Origin: JAJZVS01 sp963708095
GTDB lineage: Bacteria > Pseudomonadota > Alphaproteobacteria > Acetobacterales > Acetobacteraceae
Reading direction: 5' to 3'
NCBI GenBank assembly: GCA_963708095.1
Contig: OY970182.1
Location: forward strand, 124,001-188,000
DNA: 64,000 nucleotides
How positions within the stretch are numbered: position 1 is the first letter of the stretch; each line of letters begins with the position of its first letter. The position numbers and the translations under genes are program-made. Below the pieces are notes generated by a model. That model searched no databases. It was not told the DNA's origin and was given only the letters and a program-made list of their open reading frames with translations. Below, piece after piece: positions 8,388 through 16,875 of this stretch.

Positions 8388-9537
8388 CGGCCGACTCTGC
8401 CATGGCGGGGAGCCCCTGTGTTGCCCGGCGGAGTGCGTCGCGGATCTCCCTGGCGCGGGCGGTCTGGCGTGCCAACTCCGCGACCGGCACGCGCACCCGC
8501 GCCAGGATCGGAGCGGCCGCTTCGATCTCCGCCCAGGCGGCACCGAACCGGGGCCGGTCCAGCAGGGCCCGCAGCCGCGCGGGATCGATGCCCGCACGAC
8601 GGGAAAGAGGGAGAAAGGAGGCGCGGCCCATCCAGGCGGCACGGGCCAGGCGCCGCAGCCTGGCCCGGCGGGCGCAGGCGTCCACAGGCTCCAGACGGTC
8701 GTCGATAATGAGGTCGGGCGCGATCAGGCGCCGACGGATCGTGTCGGCCATGCCGCCCTGCGCGCGCCCCTCGGTGCGACCGGAGACGAAGACCTGGCAT
8801 TCCGGCGCATGGCGGACACGCGCATCGACCCGGCGCAGGGCGGCGATGAAGGCTCGATCCTCGCCGGTCGGCAGGTCGGGGATGCCGCCCGCGCGCGCAT
8901 AGGCCCTCGCGGTGACGGCGATGCTCGCGCCGGCGTCGCAGGTGTGCCGCGGCCAGGAATTGTCGGGATCGGGATCCAGGATCGAGACGATTTCGTCGCA
9001 GAGAGCGTCGTAGGCGCATTCCCGCGCATCGTCCTCGTGCAGGACATACGGGATCTTGTCCCAGTCCACCGGGTCGAGTTCGATCGCCCCGGCAACCGCG
9101 TCGGCGCCGGCGGCGATCGCGGCGAGGTTGGTCGCGATCCACTGCGGATCGGCACGGCTGTCTGCATCGGTCGTGAGCAGGACGCCCTCAGGGCCGGCGA
9201 GCCCGGCTGCGGCACGCATCGCCAGCCGGCGCGCATGGCCTGCGGTTGCGAGAGCGGGCGACAACTCACGCGCGTAAATATGCAAGGTTGTAGCGGGATC
9301 GCGGGCGGCCTGCCGGGCGACGACAGCGGTCGCATCCGCGCAGTTGTTCAAAAGCAGCACGATGTGGTCCGGGACCAGGGTTTGGAGGGCGAGCGCCTGC
9401 AGGCAATCCGCGATCCCCTGCTCCTCGTCGCGCGCCGGGATTGCGACCACAACCGGGCCGGGTGCGGCGGAGGATGCCGGCAGCACTCCGGGCTGGGGTG
9501 CGGGGAGATGTTCGGTCCAGCCCGATGCGCCGCTCAT
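8380..9537 (-). CDS. Family 2 glycosyltransferase
   Basis: A 385-residue GT-A fold glycosyltransferase. The start of the fold is VVVAIPARDEEQGIADCLQAL (about residues 28-48), and the metal-binding DxD-type motif is TTDADSRADPQW. Downstream PTGEDRAFIAALRRVDARV provides the acidic acceptor-side motif (ED). No transmembrane helix is seen, so it is probably cytoplasmic. The ATG at 9537 follows GGAGCGGA. It is the first gene of a four-gene operon with an acyl-CoA dehydrogenase-like protein, a PIG-L deacetylase and a methyltransferase, all joined by short overlaps. Neither donor nor acceptor can be inferred from the sequence. Confidence 0.88.
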   Translation of the reverse strand: MSGASGWTEHLPAPQPGVLPASSAAPGPVVVAIPARDEEQGIADCLQALALQTLVPDHIVLLLNNCADATAVVARQAARDPATTLHIYARELSPALATAGHARRLAMRAAAGLAGPEGVLLTTDADSRADPQWIATNLAAIAAGADAVAGAIELDPVDWDKIPYVLHEDDARECAYDALCDEIVSILDPDPDNSWPRHTCDAGASIAVTARAYARAGGIPDLPTGEDRAFIAALRRVDARVRHAPECQVFVSGRTEGRAQGGMADTIRRRLIAPDLIIDDRLEPVDACARRARLRRLARAAWMGRASFLPLSRRAGIDPARLRALLDRPRFGAAWAEIEAAAPILARVRVPVAELARQTARAREIRDALRRATQGLPAMAESADG

Positions 9538-9967
9538 GCCGTCCGCTCCGAAACCGGTTGGCGCCGGGTCGGCACGCGCCTTCCGCACTGCCGTTTGGGG
9601 CTCGCGCAGTCGTCCGCCCATGCGTCGGGCGTTGCCGTCGATCGTTGTGCGGTCATCAGGGTGCGTCTTTTCTCTGGCGGCATGGCCGTGGGGGCAGGCG
9701 GCAGCGACCAGGCGGGCGCTTACGTCAAATCTGGGGAGACGCACCGCGCACGTCTGCTCACAAGCGGGTGCCGCACGCGCCCGTGCAATTCCGTCGTTCG
9801 CCTCCCTGCCGAGGTGCCGTAGGCGGGCCCGGGTGTGCCGGTGGGGCGTGCCGGTGGGGCGTGCCGGTGCGGACGCGGCGGCCAGGGAGGGGCCGGTCGG
9901 GGAATGTGCCGGCGGTCCGGGACGTCCGCCGGGGAGGGAGGTTCGCCGTGCGGTGCCGCAATGGCGG
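9538..9967. other. Intergenic region, no gene seen
   Basis: These 430 bp separate the glycosyltransferase operon from pcaG. The promoter of the operon should lie in the right part of 9538-9750, but no convincing -35/-10 pair is visible. Bases about 9838-9875 contain a short direct repeat (GTGCCGGTGGGGC, nearly three copies). Confidence 0.5.
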
Positions 9968-10489
9968 CTACACGTCGAAGAAGACGGTCTCCCCCGCCCC
10001 TTGCAGGCGGATATCGAATCGCCAGGCGGCCGGCCCATCGGCCGCGGCGATCAGGGTGGCCCGCCGGGCGCTGTCCTCGATCGAGCCCAGCACCGTGTCG
10101 GTTTCGTTGCGCGGATCGCCGGCGAAATAGACGCGGGTGGCGAGGCCGCGCATCAGTCCGCGCCCCAGCACCCAAAGGGCGAAGTGCGGCGCCTGGATCG
10201 CGTTGCCTCGGCCCGCCACCGGGCCCGGTTTCAGGGTGGTGAAACGATACCCCCCCGCCGCGTCGGTGCGGCTGCGGCCGAACGCGGGGAACTGCTCGGA
10301 CGCGGGCGGGTCGGATTGCCACAGCTCGACGCACACGTCCGAAAACGGGGCGCCGTCGCCATCCGTGACGGTGCCGGACAGGGTGATCCGTTCGCCCGTC
10401 GCGCCGAAGCGGGTGAGGTCGGCCCAGGTCCGATCCTCGATCAGATGCCAGTACGGACCGATGGTCTGGCTCGCGGTCGCGATCGGCAT
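9968..10489 (-). CDS. pcaG: Protocatechuate 3,4-dioxygenase alpha subunit
   Basis: A 173-residue intradiol dioxygenase alpha chain. It starts PIATASQTIGPYWHLIE, the family's N-terminal TxSQTVGPY motif, and contains the beta-sandwich sequence GTVTDGDGAPFSDVCVELWQSD and FALWVLGRGLMRGLATRVYF. The alpha subunit lacks the iron ligands, as usual for the family (positions corresponding to RYHHP and HIH are absent). It is slightly shorter than typical (about 190-200). The ATG is four bases after the pcaH stop, so the two subunits are co-translated. Confidence 0.93.
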   Translation of the reverse strand: MPIATASQTIGPYWHLIEDRTWADLTRFGATGERITLSGTVTDGDGAPFSDVCVELWQSDPPASEQFPAFGRSRTDAAGGYRFTTLKPGPVAGRGNAIQAPHFALWVLGRGLMRGLATRVYFAGDPRNETDTVLGSIEDSARRATLIAAADGPAAWRFDIRLQGAGETVFFDV

Positions 10490-10493
10490 CGGT

Positions 10494-11195
10494 TCAGATC
10501 CCCATCGGCGTGGCCGCGCGTCCGCGCAGCACGACGTCGAACCGATAGCCGAGCGCATAGTCCGGCTCGGTCAGGTCGAGATCGAACGCCGCCACCAGCC
10601 GCTCCCGCGCTGCGAGGTCCGGCACGCCGTTGTAGATCGGGTCGAACGCCAGCAGCGGATCGCCGGGAAAATACATCTGGGTGATGAGGCGGGTGGCGAA
10701 CGCCGGACCGAAGAACGAGAAATGAATATGGTTCGGCCGCCAGGCGTTCTTGTGGTTGGGCCACGGATAGGCGCCGGGCAGCACCGAGAGGAAGCGGTAG
10801 CGCCCGTTCGCATCGGTGAACACGCGGCCGTCGCCGCTGAAATGCGGGTCTATCGGCGCGTCGTGCTGGTCCGCCGGATGGTGGTAGCGGCCCGCGGCGT
10901 TGGCCTGCCAGATTTCCACCATGGTGTGCGGCACCGGACGCCCATCCTCATCGGTGATCGTACCGGCGACGACGATGCGCTGGCCCTGGGCGGACCTGCC
11001 GTCGACGCGCGAAAGATCCGCGTTGGGCGGGAATTGCGCCGGGGTGAAGCGCGGGCCGGTGGTCTCGGTGATCGTCTGGTCGAGCCGGTGCAGCGGCTGC
11101 AGCGGGTGGCGCTTGCGCGTGCCGAGATAGGCGGGCACGTCGTACGGCGGCTGGGTGCCGGGCGCGGCGGGGCGGAAGGGGGACGTGTCGGCCAT
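10494..11195 (-). CDS. pcaH: Protocatechuate 3,4-dioxygenase beta subunit
   Basis: A 233-residue catalytic subunit that, with PcaG, opens the protocatechuate ring between the two hydroxyls. The iron ligands are visible: the tyrosine in GRYHHPADQ, the tyrosine in PGAYPWPNH, and the two histidines in WRPNHIHFS. The domain start ITDEDGRPVPHTMVEIWQAN is canonical. The ATG at 11195 was preferred to a start 12 codons upstream because it matches the usual N-terminal length. It forms an operon with pcaG. No pcaQ/pcaR regulator or pcaCD is in the window. Confidence 0.95.
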   Translation of the reverse strand: MADTSPFRPAAPGTQPPYDVPAYLGTRKRHPLQPLHRLDQTITETTGPRFTPAQFPPNADLSRVDGRSAQGQRIVVAGTITDEDGRPVPHTMVEIWQANAAGRYHHPADQHDAPIDPHFSGDGRVFTDANGRYRFLSVLPGAYPWPNHKNAWRPNHIHFSFFGPAFATRLITQMYFPGDPLLAFDPIYNGVPDLAARERLVAAFDLDLTEPDYALGYRFDVVLRGRAATPMGI

Positions 11196-11496
11196 AACTC
11201 GGGCCTTCTGTGCCAAGAGGGCAATGGGCACAGCATGGCGCCGGGAGCGGCGGGGCGCAAATGCAGGGGTGGCGCTGGGCAGGGGAGGTGCCGGTCGGCA
11301 CTGGCGGCTCAGGCCATGCCACGCCCCCGATCCGATGGGCCGGTGCCGACGGCGACACGCAGGCGGGCGCCCGCCCCCCGATGACGATCGGTCTCCCGGC
11401 AGCGGGCACCTCGCCCGGGGGCGTCGCTTGAGTCAGATCGTGGATCCGACGGATACGGGCGGCCGGGGGACGCCCGCCCGCAGCGTCAGGCGGCGC
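11196..11496. other. Intergenic region upstream of pcaH
   Basis: About 300 bp of very GC-rich sequence between the small lipoprotein gene and pcaH. It must hold the pcaHG promoter. I see no clear promoter, LysR or IclR half-site, or open frame with coding character. Confidence 0.4.
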
Positions 11497-11649
11497 CTAC
11501 TGGCAGGGCGGTGCGCTGCCGTCGCTGCAGGCGACGGTAGAGCCCTGCGGAACCACGATGGTCGTGTGGGCCGGCGGCGGCGCGGGGTTGGTGACGAAGC
11601 ATCCACCGAGGGCGAGTGGGAGAAGAATAACCAGCCAGGACAGGCGCAT
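11497..11649 (-). CDS. Small lipoprotein, 50 residues
   Basis: A short gene encoding MRLSWLVILLPLALGGCFVTN and so on. It has a positively charged start, a hydrophobic stretch and the lipobox LALGGC, so Cys17 should be lipidated. The mature part is only about 33 residues, Pro/Thr-rich, with a C-terminal pair of cysteines (ACSDGSAPPC). The ATG at 11649 has the purine-rich GGAGACTTCCC region just upstream. The function is unknown; entericidin-like or other small envelope lipoproteins are possible. Confidence 0.6.
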   Translation of the reverse strand: MRLSWLVILLPLALGGCFVTNPAPPPAHTTIVVPQGSTVACSDGSAPPCQ

Positions 11650-12068
11650 GGGAAGTCTCCACGGGAGTTTATCGAGGGAAACGCGGAAGTCCGGTCGTCT
11701 CGGCGTCGGCCCGCGACGAAGCAAGTGATGGCGACGTCAGATCGAAACCCCGATCTGGGCACTGGGCGCCGGTCCTCAAACTCAAGCTTTCGTGCGCGAA
11801 CGGCACGAAATGCAGTGCCGGGCGGCCGCGGCGCCTTGTGGGCGTCGCGACGGACGCGCGCGCCAGGGGGCCGATGCGCTTACGGGACGGGTACGATAGG
11901 CGATTGGCGCGCCACGGGACCGGTACGGTGAAGCATCGGTATGATATAGGAACGGCGCCTCGTCGCCCAGGGTCGCGCGATTGGCAAACCGCGCGGCACG
12001 CGCCCGAGGACCGCGCTGCATGCCGCGCCCGGCCGGGCGCCGGGCACGCGAAGCCGAGATCGCCGCAG
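11650..12068. other. Intergenic region, no gene seen
   Basis: These 419 bp lie between the small lipoprotein start and the stop of the enoyl-CoA hydratase gene. A partial direct repeat (GGGACGGGTACG / GGGACCGGTACG, about 11884 and 11916) is present. Nothing else is interpretable. Confidence 0.4.
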
Positions 12069-12869
12069 TTATGCGCCGGCGAATCGCGGCGGGCGCTTCT
12101 CCAGGAACGCCGCCACCGCTTCCCGATGGTCTTCCGTCGCGTGCACCAGCGCCTGCATCGCCGCCGCCATCTCCAGCAGGCTGTCCATGCGCATGTTCCG
12201 GCCCTCCAGCAGCAGCCGCTTGGTCATCCGTACCGCATGCGGCGGGTTGGCGGCGATGCGTGCGGCGAGCGCGCCCGCGGCGTCCAGAAGTTCCGTATCC
12301 GCCACGACGCGGGAAACGAGCCCGCAGGCAAGCGCCTCGGCCGCGGTCAGGGCGTCGCCGGTAAGGGCCATCTCCGCAGCCTTGGAGAAGCCGACCAGCC
12401 GCGGCAGCAGCCAGGCGCCGCCGTCGCCGGCGATGATGCCGACCTTCACGAAGCTTTCGGCGAAGCGCGCGCTTTCCGCCGCAATGCGGATGTCGCACAT
12501 GCAGGCGAGATCGAGCCCGGCGCCGATCGCCGGCCCGTTCACCGCGGCGATGATCGGCACATTGAGCCGCTCGAACGCTAGCGGGATGCGCTGTATGCCG
12601 TGCCGGTAATAGGCGGGCGTGGCCGCCGGCGCGGCCGCGCGGGCGGCGGCGGCGTCCTGCATCGCGCGCATGTCGCCGCCGGAGCTGAACGCCGTCCCCG
12701 CCCCGGTCAGGATCGCCGCCCGCACCGAAGGATCGGCGTCGATCCGTTCCAGTACGTCCACGATCGCATCGACCATGCCGCGTTCGGAGATCGGGTTGCG
12801 CCGCTCCGGCGCGTTCAGGGTCAGGGTGACGATGCCGCCTTCCTGGCGGTACAAGACATGTTCGGTCAT
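12069..12869 (-). CDS. Enoyl-CoA hydratase/isomerase family protein
   Basis: A 266-residue crotonase-fold protein. The oxyanion-hole segments are visible: FSSGGDMRAM after the first beta strand, and GPAIGAGLDLACMCDIRIAAESARF. By hand alignment the first classical catalytic Glu position (RFAxPE in enoyl-CoA hydratase 1) is not a Glu here (RFAESFVKVG), while the second Glu region (KAAEMALTG) is kept. A hydratase of aromatic or branched acyl-CoA, or an isomerase, is therefore equally possible. The start at 12869 lies 19 bases after the stop of the acyl-CoA dehydrogenase gene, so the two form an operon. Confidence 0.88.
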   Translation of the reverse strand: MTEHVLYRQEGGIVTLTLNAPERRNPISERGMVDAIVDVLERIDADPSVRAAILTGAGTAFSSGGDMRAMQDAAAARAAAPAATPAYYRHGIQRIPLAFERLNVPIIAAVNGPAIGAGLDLACMCDIRIAAESARFAESFVKVGIIAGDGGAWLLPRLVGFSKAAEMALTGDALTAAEALACGLVSRVVADTELLDAAGALAARIAANPPHAVRMTKRLLLEGRNMRMDSLLEMAAAMQALVHATEDHREAVAAFLEKRPPRFAGA

Positions 12870-12888
12870 GGAATGATCCCGCAAATGG

Positions 12889-14040
12889 TCAGCGCAATCC
12901 GAGCCCGCGCGCGACGATGCCGCGCAGGATTTCCCGCGTGCCGCCGCGCAAGGAGAAGGACGGCGCGTGCATCATCGTATAGCCCAGCACGGCGACGCAA
13001 TCCCGCGTCGACGTCGTGTCGGGCTCGGCGGCGATCAACTGGCGCGCGATCTCGGGGATTTCCTGCTCCACCAGCGCGCCGAGGTCCTTCACGAGCGCCG
13101 CCGCCAGCGCCGGATTCTCGCCTGCCTGCAACATCCCGGCGACCGAGCGCGACATTCGCCGCAATGTCAGCAGATGCGCCGACAGCCGGCCGATCGCGAC
13201 CAGCGCCGCGTCGGACGGATGGTCGCCGAGCGCGCGCACCAGCTCGACCAGCAAGGTGAAGGACGAGAGGAACCGCTCCGGCCCGCTGCGCTCGAACGCA
13301 AGCTCCCCGGTCACCTGCGCCCAGCCGTCGCCTTCGCGCCCGAGCAGCGCGTCGGCCGGCAGGCGCACGTCCTGGAACACCACCTCGTTGAAATGATGCT
13401 CCCCGGTCAGCGCGAGGATCGGACGGATGGCGATGCCAGGCGTGTTCTGCAGGTCCACCAGGAACTGGCTGACGCCGCCATGGCGGTCCTCGGCGGCGCC
13501 GGTGCGGCAGAACAGGATCATGTAGTGGGAGAACTGGGCGTGCGAGGTCCACACCTTCGTCCCGTTCACCACGTATGAGTCGCCGTCGCGCACCGCGCGG
13601 GTGCGCACGGAGGCGAGGTCGGAGCCGGTGTCGGGCTCGCTCATGCCGATACAGAAATAACACGCCCCCGCGGCGATGCGCGGCAGGATTGCCTGCTTCT
13701 GCGCCTCGCTGCCGTAACGCAGGATGGCGGGACCGGACTGGCGATCGGCGATCCAGTGCGCGCCGACCGGAGCGCCGGCGGCCAGCATCTCCTCCAGCAC
13801 CACGTAGCGTTCCAGCGCGCTGCGCTCCTGCCCGCCGTAGCGCTTCGGCCAGGTCATGCCGATCCAGCCGCGTCCACCCATCGCGCGGGAGAAGCCGAAA
13901 TCATGCCCGGTCCAACTTTCGGCGCGCTTGAGCGGCGGGCGCTCGGCAAGCGCGGTTGCCAGGAAGGCACGGACCTCGGAGCGCAGGATTTCCGCTTCCG
14001 GGCAGGGCGGCGGAGGCGGGAAGGCGAAGACGGCGGACAC
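12889..14040 (-). CDS. Acyl-CoA dehydrogenase
   Basis: A 383-residue flavoprotein. Family motifs are CIGMSEPDTGSDLASVRTRA (FAD/substrate region), VVNGTKVWTSHA and the C-terminal GYTMMHAPSFSLRGGTREILRGIVARGLGLR. The GTG at 14040 is preferred because it follows GCAGGAGAG at good spacing and gives the normal N-terminus; the open frame extends upstream without coding features. It is the first gene of a pair with the downstream enoyl-CoA hydratase, consistent with beta-oxidation-like degradation of an acyl or aryl-CoA. The specific substrate is unknown. Confidence 0.9.
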   Translation of the reverse strand: MSAVFAFPPPPPCPEAEILRSEVRAFLATALAERPPLKRAESWTGHDFGFSRAMGGRGWIGMTWPKRYGGQERSALERYVVLEEMLAAGAPVGAHWIADRQSGPAILRYGSEAQKQAILPRIAAGACYFCIGMSEPDTGSDLASVRTRAVRDGDSYVVNGTKVWTSHAQFSHYMILFCRTGAAEDRHGGVSQFLVDLQNTPGIAIRPILALTGEHHFNEVVFQDVRLPADALLGREGDGWAQVTGELAFERSGPERFLSSFTLLVELVRALGDHPSDAALVAIGRLSAHLLTLRRMSRSVAGMLQAGENPALAAALVKDLGALVEQEIPEIARQLIAAEPDTTSTRDCVAVLGYTMMHAPSFSLRGGTREILRGIVARGLGLR

Positions 14041-14500
14041 TCGGGCTCTCCTGCACGCAGCCGGGCGAGCATAGCAGCGCGGCGGAGCGCGGCAATCGGC
14101 GGGGCCGTCGGCGTCGGGGCGGTTGTTCGCGTGGCAGCCGCGCGGCGCCCCGGTTGGCCGACATGGCAGTTCTGTCCAACACGGCGTTGCCTGGTCGCGG
14201 CGTCCGGCCAACCCCGATCGATCGTTCGTCTTGGGCAACGCGCATGCACGGCCAAGCCATCACGCTGCCGGCCGAGGACGCTTGAACATGCCGCGCCGCT
14301 TCGGCCCGAATATCTGGGACGGCTCTCGGTGTTACGTACTAGCGACGGTCGTAACGCAATTTATAATTGGATAAGAACTTTCCGATTTGTCATCTAGATC
14401 GTTGTCCTGATCTCACGTCGACGCGGCCGCAGAAATGCGGTTTGCGCTCCCGCAGGCATCTCGCTTTCTGATTTCATCCTACGAACCAGGAGACAACTCG
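14041..14500. promoter_or_regulatory. Divergent intergenic region with a candidate -10 box
   Basis: These 460 bp separate two divergent genes. The part from 14325 to 14400 is AT-rich for this genome and contains a perfect TATAAT at 14362-14367, which could be the -10 element of the PEP-CTERM gene (leader of about 130 nt). A GTTAC-N15-GTAAC inverted repeat (about 14331-14355) sits directly upstream of it. No good -35 box is present, so the promoter call is tentative. Confidence 0.35.
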
Positions 14501-15142
14501 ATGAACACCAAGCGCATCGCGGCGCTGGCGGCACTACTCGTTTTCCCGTTGATGATGGTCGGCGCAGGGGCAGCCAAGGCCGTCACGATTACGGGGAATG
14601 TTACAGTCACTTCCAGTAATGGCAGCTTTAATCTCGACGTCGGCACAACGCCATTTGCCGGCGGGACGGTGTCCAACAACGGCAACACGTTGACCGATAA
14701 CGGATTTTCACTTAGCCTCAGTCCGGGAAACCCCGTACAGGGAGATCTTTTCGATATTACCACCGGCCGTAACGGTTCTTCTGCACTAACCATTACATTC
14801 AGCGACTTTTCCGATGGTTCGGCGATGGTGTCCTGCACGACCAATAACTGTGTCGAGACAGGTACCGTCCAATATAACGCCAGCAGTTTCAGCCTGAACC
14901 CCTCTGGATTCACGGTCGCATTCGCAGACGGTGCGGTCATGACCATTCAAGACGGCGGCAACTGCGGTTGGGACGATAGCTGCGGCAACCAGGGCGGCAA
15001 CACAATCGCCGAACAGTATACCTTGACGCTCACGCAGGACCCGAGGACCTCGGTACCAGAGCCTGGGTCGCTCGCCCTTTTCGGTACGCCTCTTCTGGGG
15101 CTCGGCCTTGTTTGGCGTCGGCGCAATCGCAACGTGCTGTAA
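14501..15142 (+). CDS. PEP-CTERM sorting domain protein
   Basis: A 213-residue exported protein. The signal peptide is MNTKRIAALAALLVFPLMMVGAG followed by AAKA, with cleavage likely near residue 29. The body is Asn/Ser/Thr/Gly-rich and probably beta-structured, with pairs of cysteines (VSCTTNNC, GNCGWDDSC). The C-terminus is a complete PEP-CTERM signal: VPEPGSLAL, a hydrophobic helix and WRRRNRN, which is cleaved by an exosortase (not in this window). Such proteins are linked to extracellular polysaccharide or floc formation. The ATG follows CAGGAGACAA. Base use is clearly less GC-rich than in the neighbours. A hairpin terminator follows. Confidence 0.9.
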   Translation: MNTKRIAALAALLVFPLMMVGAGAAKAVTITGNVTVTSSNGSFNLDVGTTPFAGGTVSNNGNTLTDNGFSLSLSPGNPVQGDLFDITTGRNGSSALTITFSDFSDGSAMVSCTTNNCVETGTVQYNASSFSLNPSGFTVAFADGAVMTIQDGGNCGWDDSCGNQGGNTIAEQYTLTLTQDPRTSVPEPGSLALFGTPLLGLGLVWRRRNRNVL

Positions 15143-15187
15143 GACGAACCGTCCGCGCTCAGCAAACGACCGGTATTTGCGAAGGGA

Positions 15188-15222
15188 AAGGGGCAGCCTT
15201 CGACAGGCTGTCCCCTTCTTTG
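15188..15222 (+). terminator. Rho-independent-type terminator
   Basis: A 12-bp stem AAGGGGCAGCCT / AGGCTG(T)CCCCTT with a five-base TCGAC loop and one bulged T, followed by CTTTGCGTTGTTT. It lies 45 bp after the PEP-CTERM stop codon. Confidence 0.7.
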
Positions 15223-15278
15223 CGTTGTTTCCACCCCTGCAATCTTTCCGCCGATCGATACCTTCTGCCCCGCGGCGT

Positions 15279-15746
15279 TTATCCGGCTTCAACCCGGCAC
15301 AGCAGGCAGCCTGGCTTGGCCGTGTGAATGTTCACGAACGCCGTGCGCGGATCGGCGAGTGCATGCGCCAGCGGGGCATCAATTCCGTCGCCCTCGCCGG
15401 CGTGCCCGAGGTCGTACAGGCATTGGTCCGTCGCATCGTAGGCGCGCACCGACACCAACCGGCTCCGCACGATCTCCGGGATGGTTGCGGCGGCCGTGAA
15501 CGGCGTGCAGGGGGATGCGTGCACGAAGATCGGGCTCGGGGTCCAGTAGATGCCGCGCGGTCTGGGCAGGTGGTACGACCCGAGCAGCACCGGCTCGCCC
15601 TCCTGCGCGTCGCACAGGCAGACGCGGCAGGGGCTCGGGTGATCGGCCGCCATGCGGCGCAGGTGGTTGCCGCCGTCGTCGATGCCGGTGGCGCGGAAGC
15701 GGTCGGCGATCGCGGGGTCGATGGGGATGCAGCGGAATGCGGTCAT
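15279..15746 (-). CDS. DUF1203 family protein
   Basis: A 155-residue protein that fits the DUF1203 family: MTAFRCIPIDPAIADRFRATG at the start, CRVCLCDAQEGEPVLLGSYHLP in the middle, then GIYWTPSPIFVHASPC and a C-terminal ending with CLLCRVE. Several cysteines and histidines are conserved in the family, but no function has been established to my knowledge. It is soluble and has no signal peptide. The ATG at 15746 gives the standard family N-terminus. It is not obviously in an operon. Confidence 0.88.
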   Translation of the reverse strand: MTAFRCIPIDPAIADRFRATGIDDGGNHLRRMAADHPSPCRVCLCDAQEGEPVLLGSYHLPRPRGIYWTPSPIFVHASPCTPFTAAATIPEIVRSRLVSVRAYDATDQCLYDLGHAGEGDGIDAPLAHALADPRTAFVNIHTAKPGCLLCRVEAG

Positions 15747-16002
15747 GGCAGGGTGCTCCGGTTGGTGCCGGGGGCAGATGTGCGCCTCCCGTCGGACCGC
15801 GGCCATCCGCTCCGTGCGCCGACTTGTGCGGGCGGGTCGACCGGATTTGCCCGGCGTCGCTTTGCCCCGTGCAGACCTGCCCTCCCTTGATTCAAACGCG
15901 AAGAAAACAAGGGAAGGAAGGATGAGGTCACAGAGAGCCGGTTGCCTGCCGCAGCCGGATGTGCGCCCCAGGTGATTGCCCTCGACATGCCGCGGGTGGA
16001 CG

Positions 16003-16866
16003 TTACCGCTCGACCGTCCGCCGCTCGATCGCGAGCAGGCTTTCCAGCCGGATCGTCGCGTGCATCCGGTCCTGTTCGCCGCGCGGGTCCTCGCCCACCA
16101 ACGGGTCGGGCCGGCCGGCGTGCAGCGCCACGTAGGAGTCGCGCAGCGCGCGGTGCATCGCGAGCAAGGGGGTGACCGGGTCGACGAACAGGTGGAACCC
16201 CATCCGGAACAGCTCCGGCACCGGAATGGACTGATCGCCGCCCGGGAGGCGCATATACATCAGCGGCCCGGGCAGGCGTTCGGCGATGATCCGGTGTTCC
16301 TCCGGCTTGCGCGCGGTGATGAACAGCATGTCGGCGCCGGCGCGTTTCATGGCCTCGCCCCGGCGCAGCGCCTCGTCCATGGAGATGTCGCGCACCGCGT
16401 TGGTGCGCGCGATGATCAGGAAATCGGCGGACCGTCGCGCCGCCACCGCCTCGGCGACTTTGGCGGTCATCAGATCCGCGTCGATCAGGTGTTCGATGCC
16501 GATGTGGTGGTGCGCGCGCTTGGGCAGGATCTGGTCTTCGATCTCGATCGCGGCGAAGCCGGCTTCCTCCGCCAGCGGGATGGTGCGGCGCAAGTGCATG
16601 GGATCGCCCCAGCCGCAGGCCCCGTCCAGGATCAGCGGCAGGTCGCAGGCGGCGCGGATATCGAGCCCCGCGTGCACCATCTCGGTAAGCGACAGGTTCG
16701 CCTCGGTGAAGCAGGTCAGGTAGCCCATCGACCCGCCGCCCAGATACAACGCGGGGAATCCCGTTGCTGCGGCCAGCCGCGCCATCAGCGGGTTGAGCAC
16801 GAGGGGCGCGTGCACGGGCTGGTCGCCGTCGATCAGCCGCTTCAACCCCTGGGATTGGCCCGGCAC
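16003..16866 (-). CDS. Isocitrate lyase/PEP mutase family protein
   Basis: A 287-residue (beta/alpha)8 barrel of the PEP mutase/isocitrate lyase superfamily. Typical features are ALYLGGGSMGYL near residue 40, LPLILDGACGWGDP (metal-binding Asp), AAIEIEDQILPKR, FLIIARTNAV and GADMLFI. The catalytic-loop motif, K(K/R)CGH in true lyases, reads KRAHHH here, so the catalytic cysteine is absent. Carboxylase, decarboxylase or hydrolase members of the family also lack it, so lyase activity should not be assumed. It forms a pair with the VOC gene upstream (9-bp gap). Confidence 0.85.
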   Translation of the reverse strand: MPGQSQGLKRLIDGDQPVHAPLVLNPLMARLAAATGFPALYLGGGSMGYLTCFTEANLSLTEMVHAGLDIRAACDLPLILDGACGWGDPMHLRRTIPLAEEAGFAAIEIEDQILPKRAHHHIGIEHLIDADLMTAKVAEAVAARRSADFLIIARTNAVRDISMDEALRRGEAMKRAGADMLFITARKPEEHRIIAERLPGPLMYMRLPGGDQSIPVPELFRMGFHLFVDPVTPLLAMHRALRDSYVALHAGRPDPLVGEDPRGEQDRMHATIRLESLLAIERRTVER

Positions 16867-16875
16867 CGCGCGCCT

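Noticed and set aside
14240..14500. Sigma-54 (PrsR-type) promoter upstream of the first PEP-CTERM gene
   Set aside because: No TGGCAC-N5-TTGC match was found in the upstream region.
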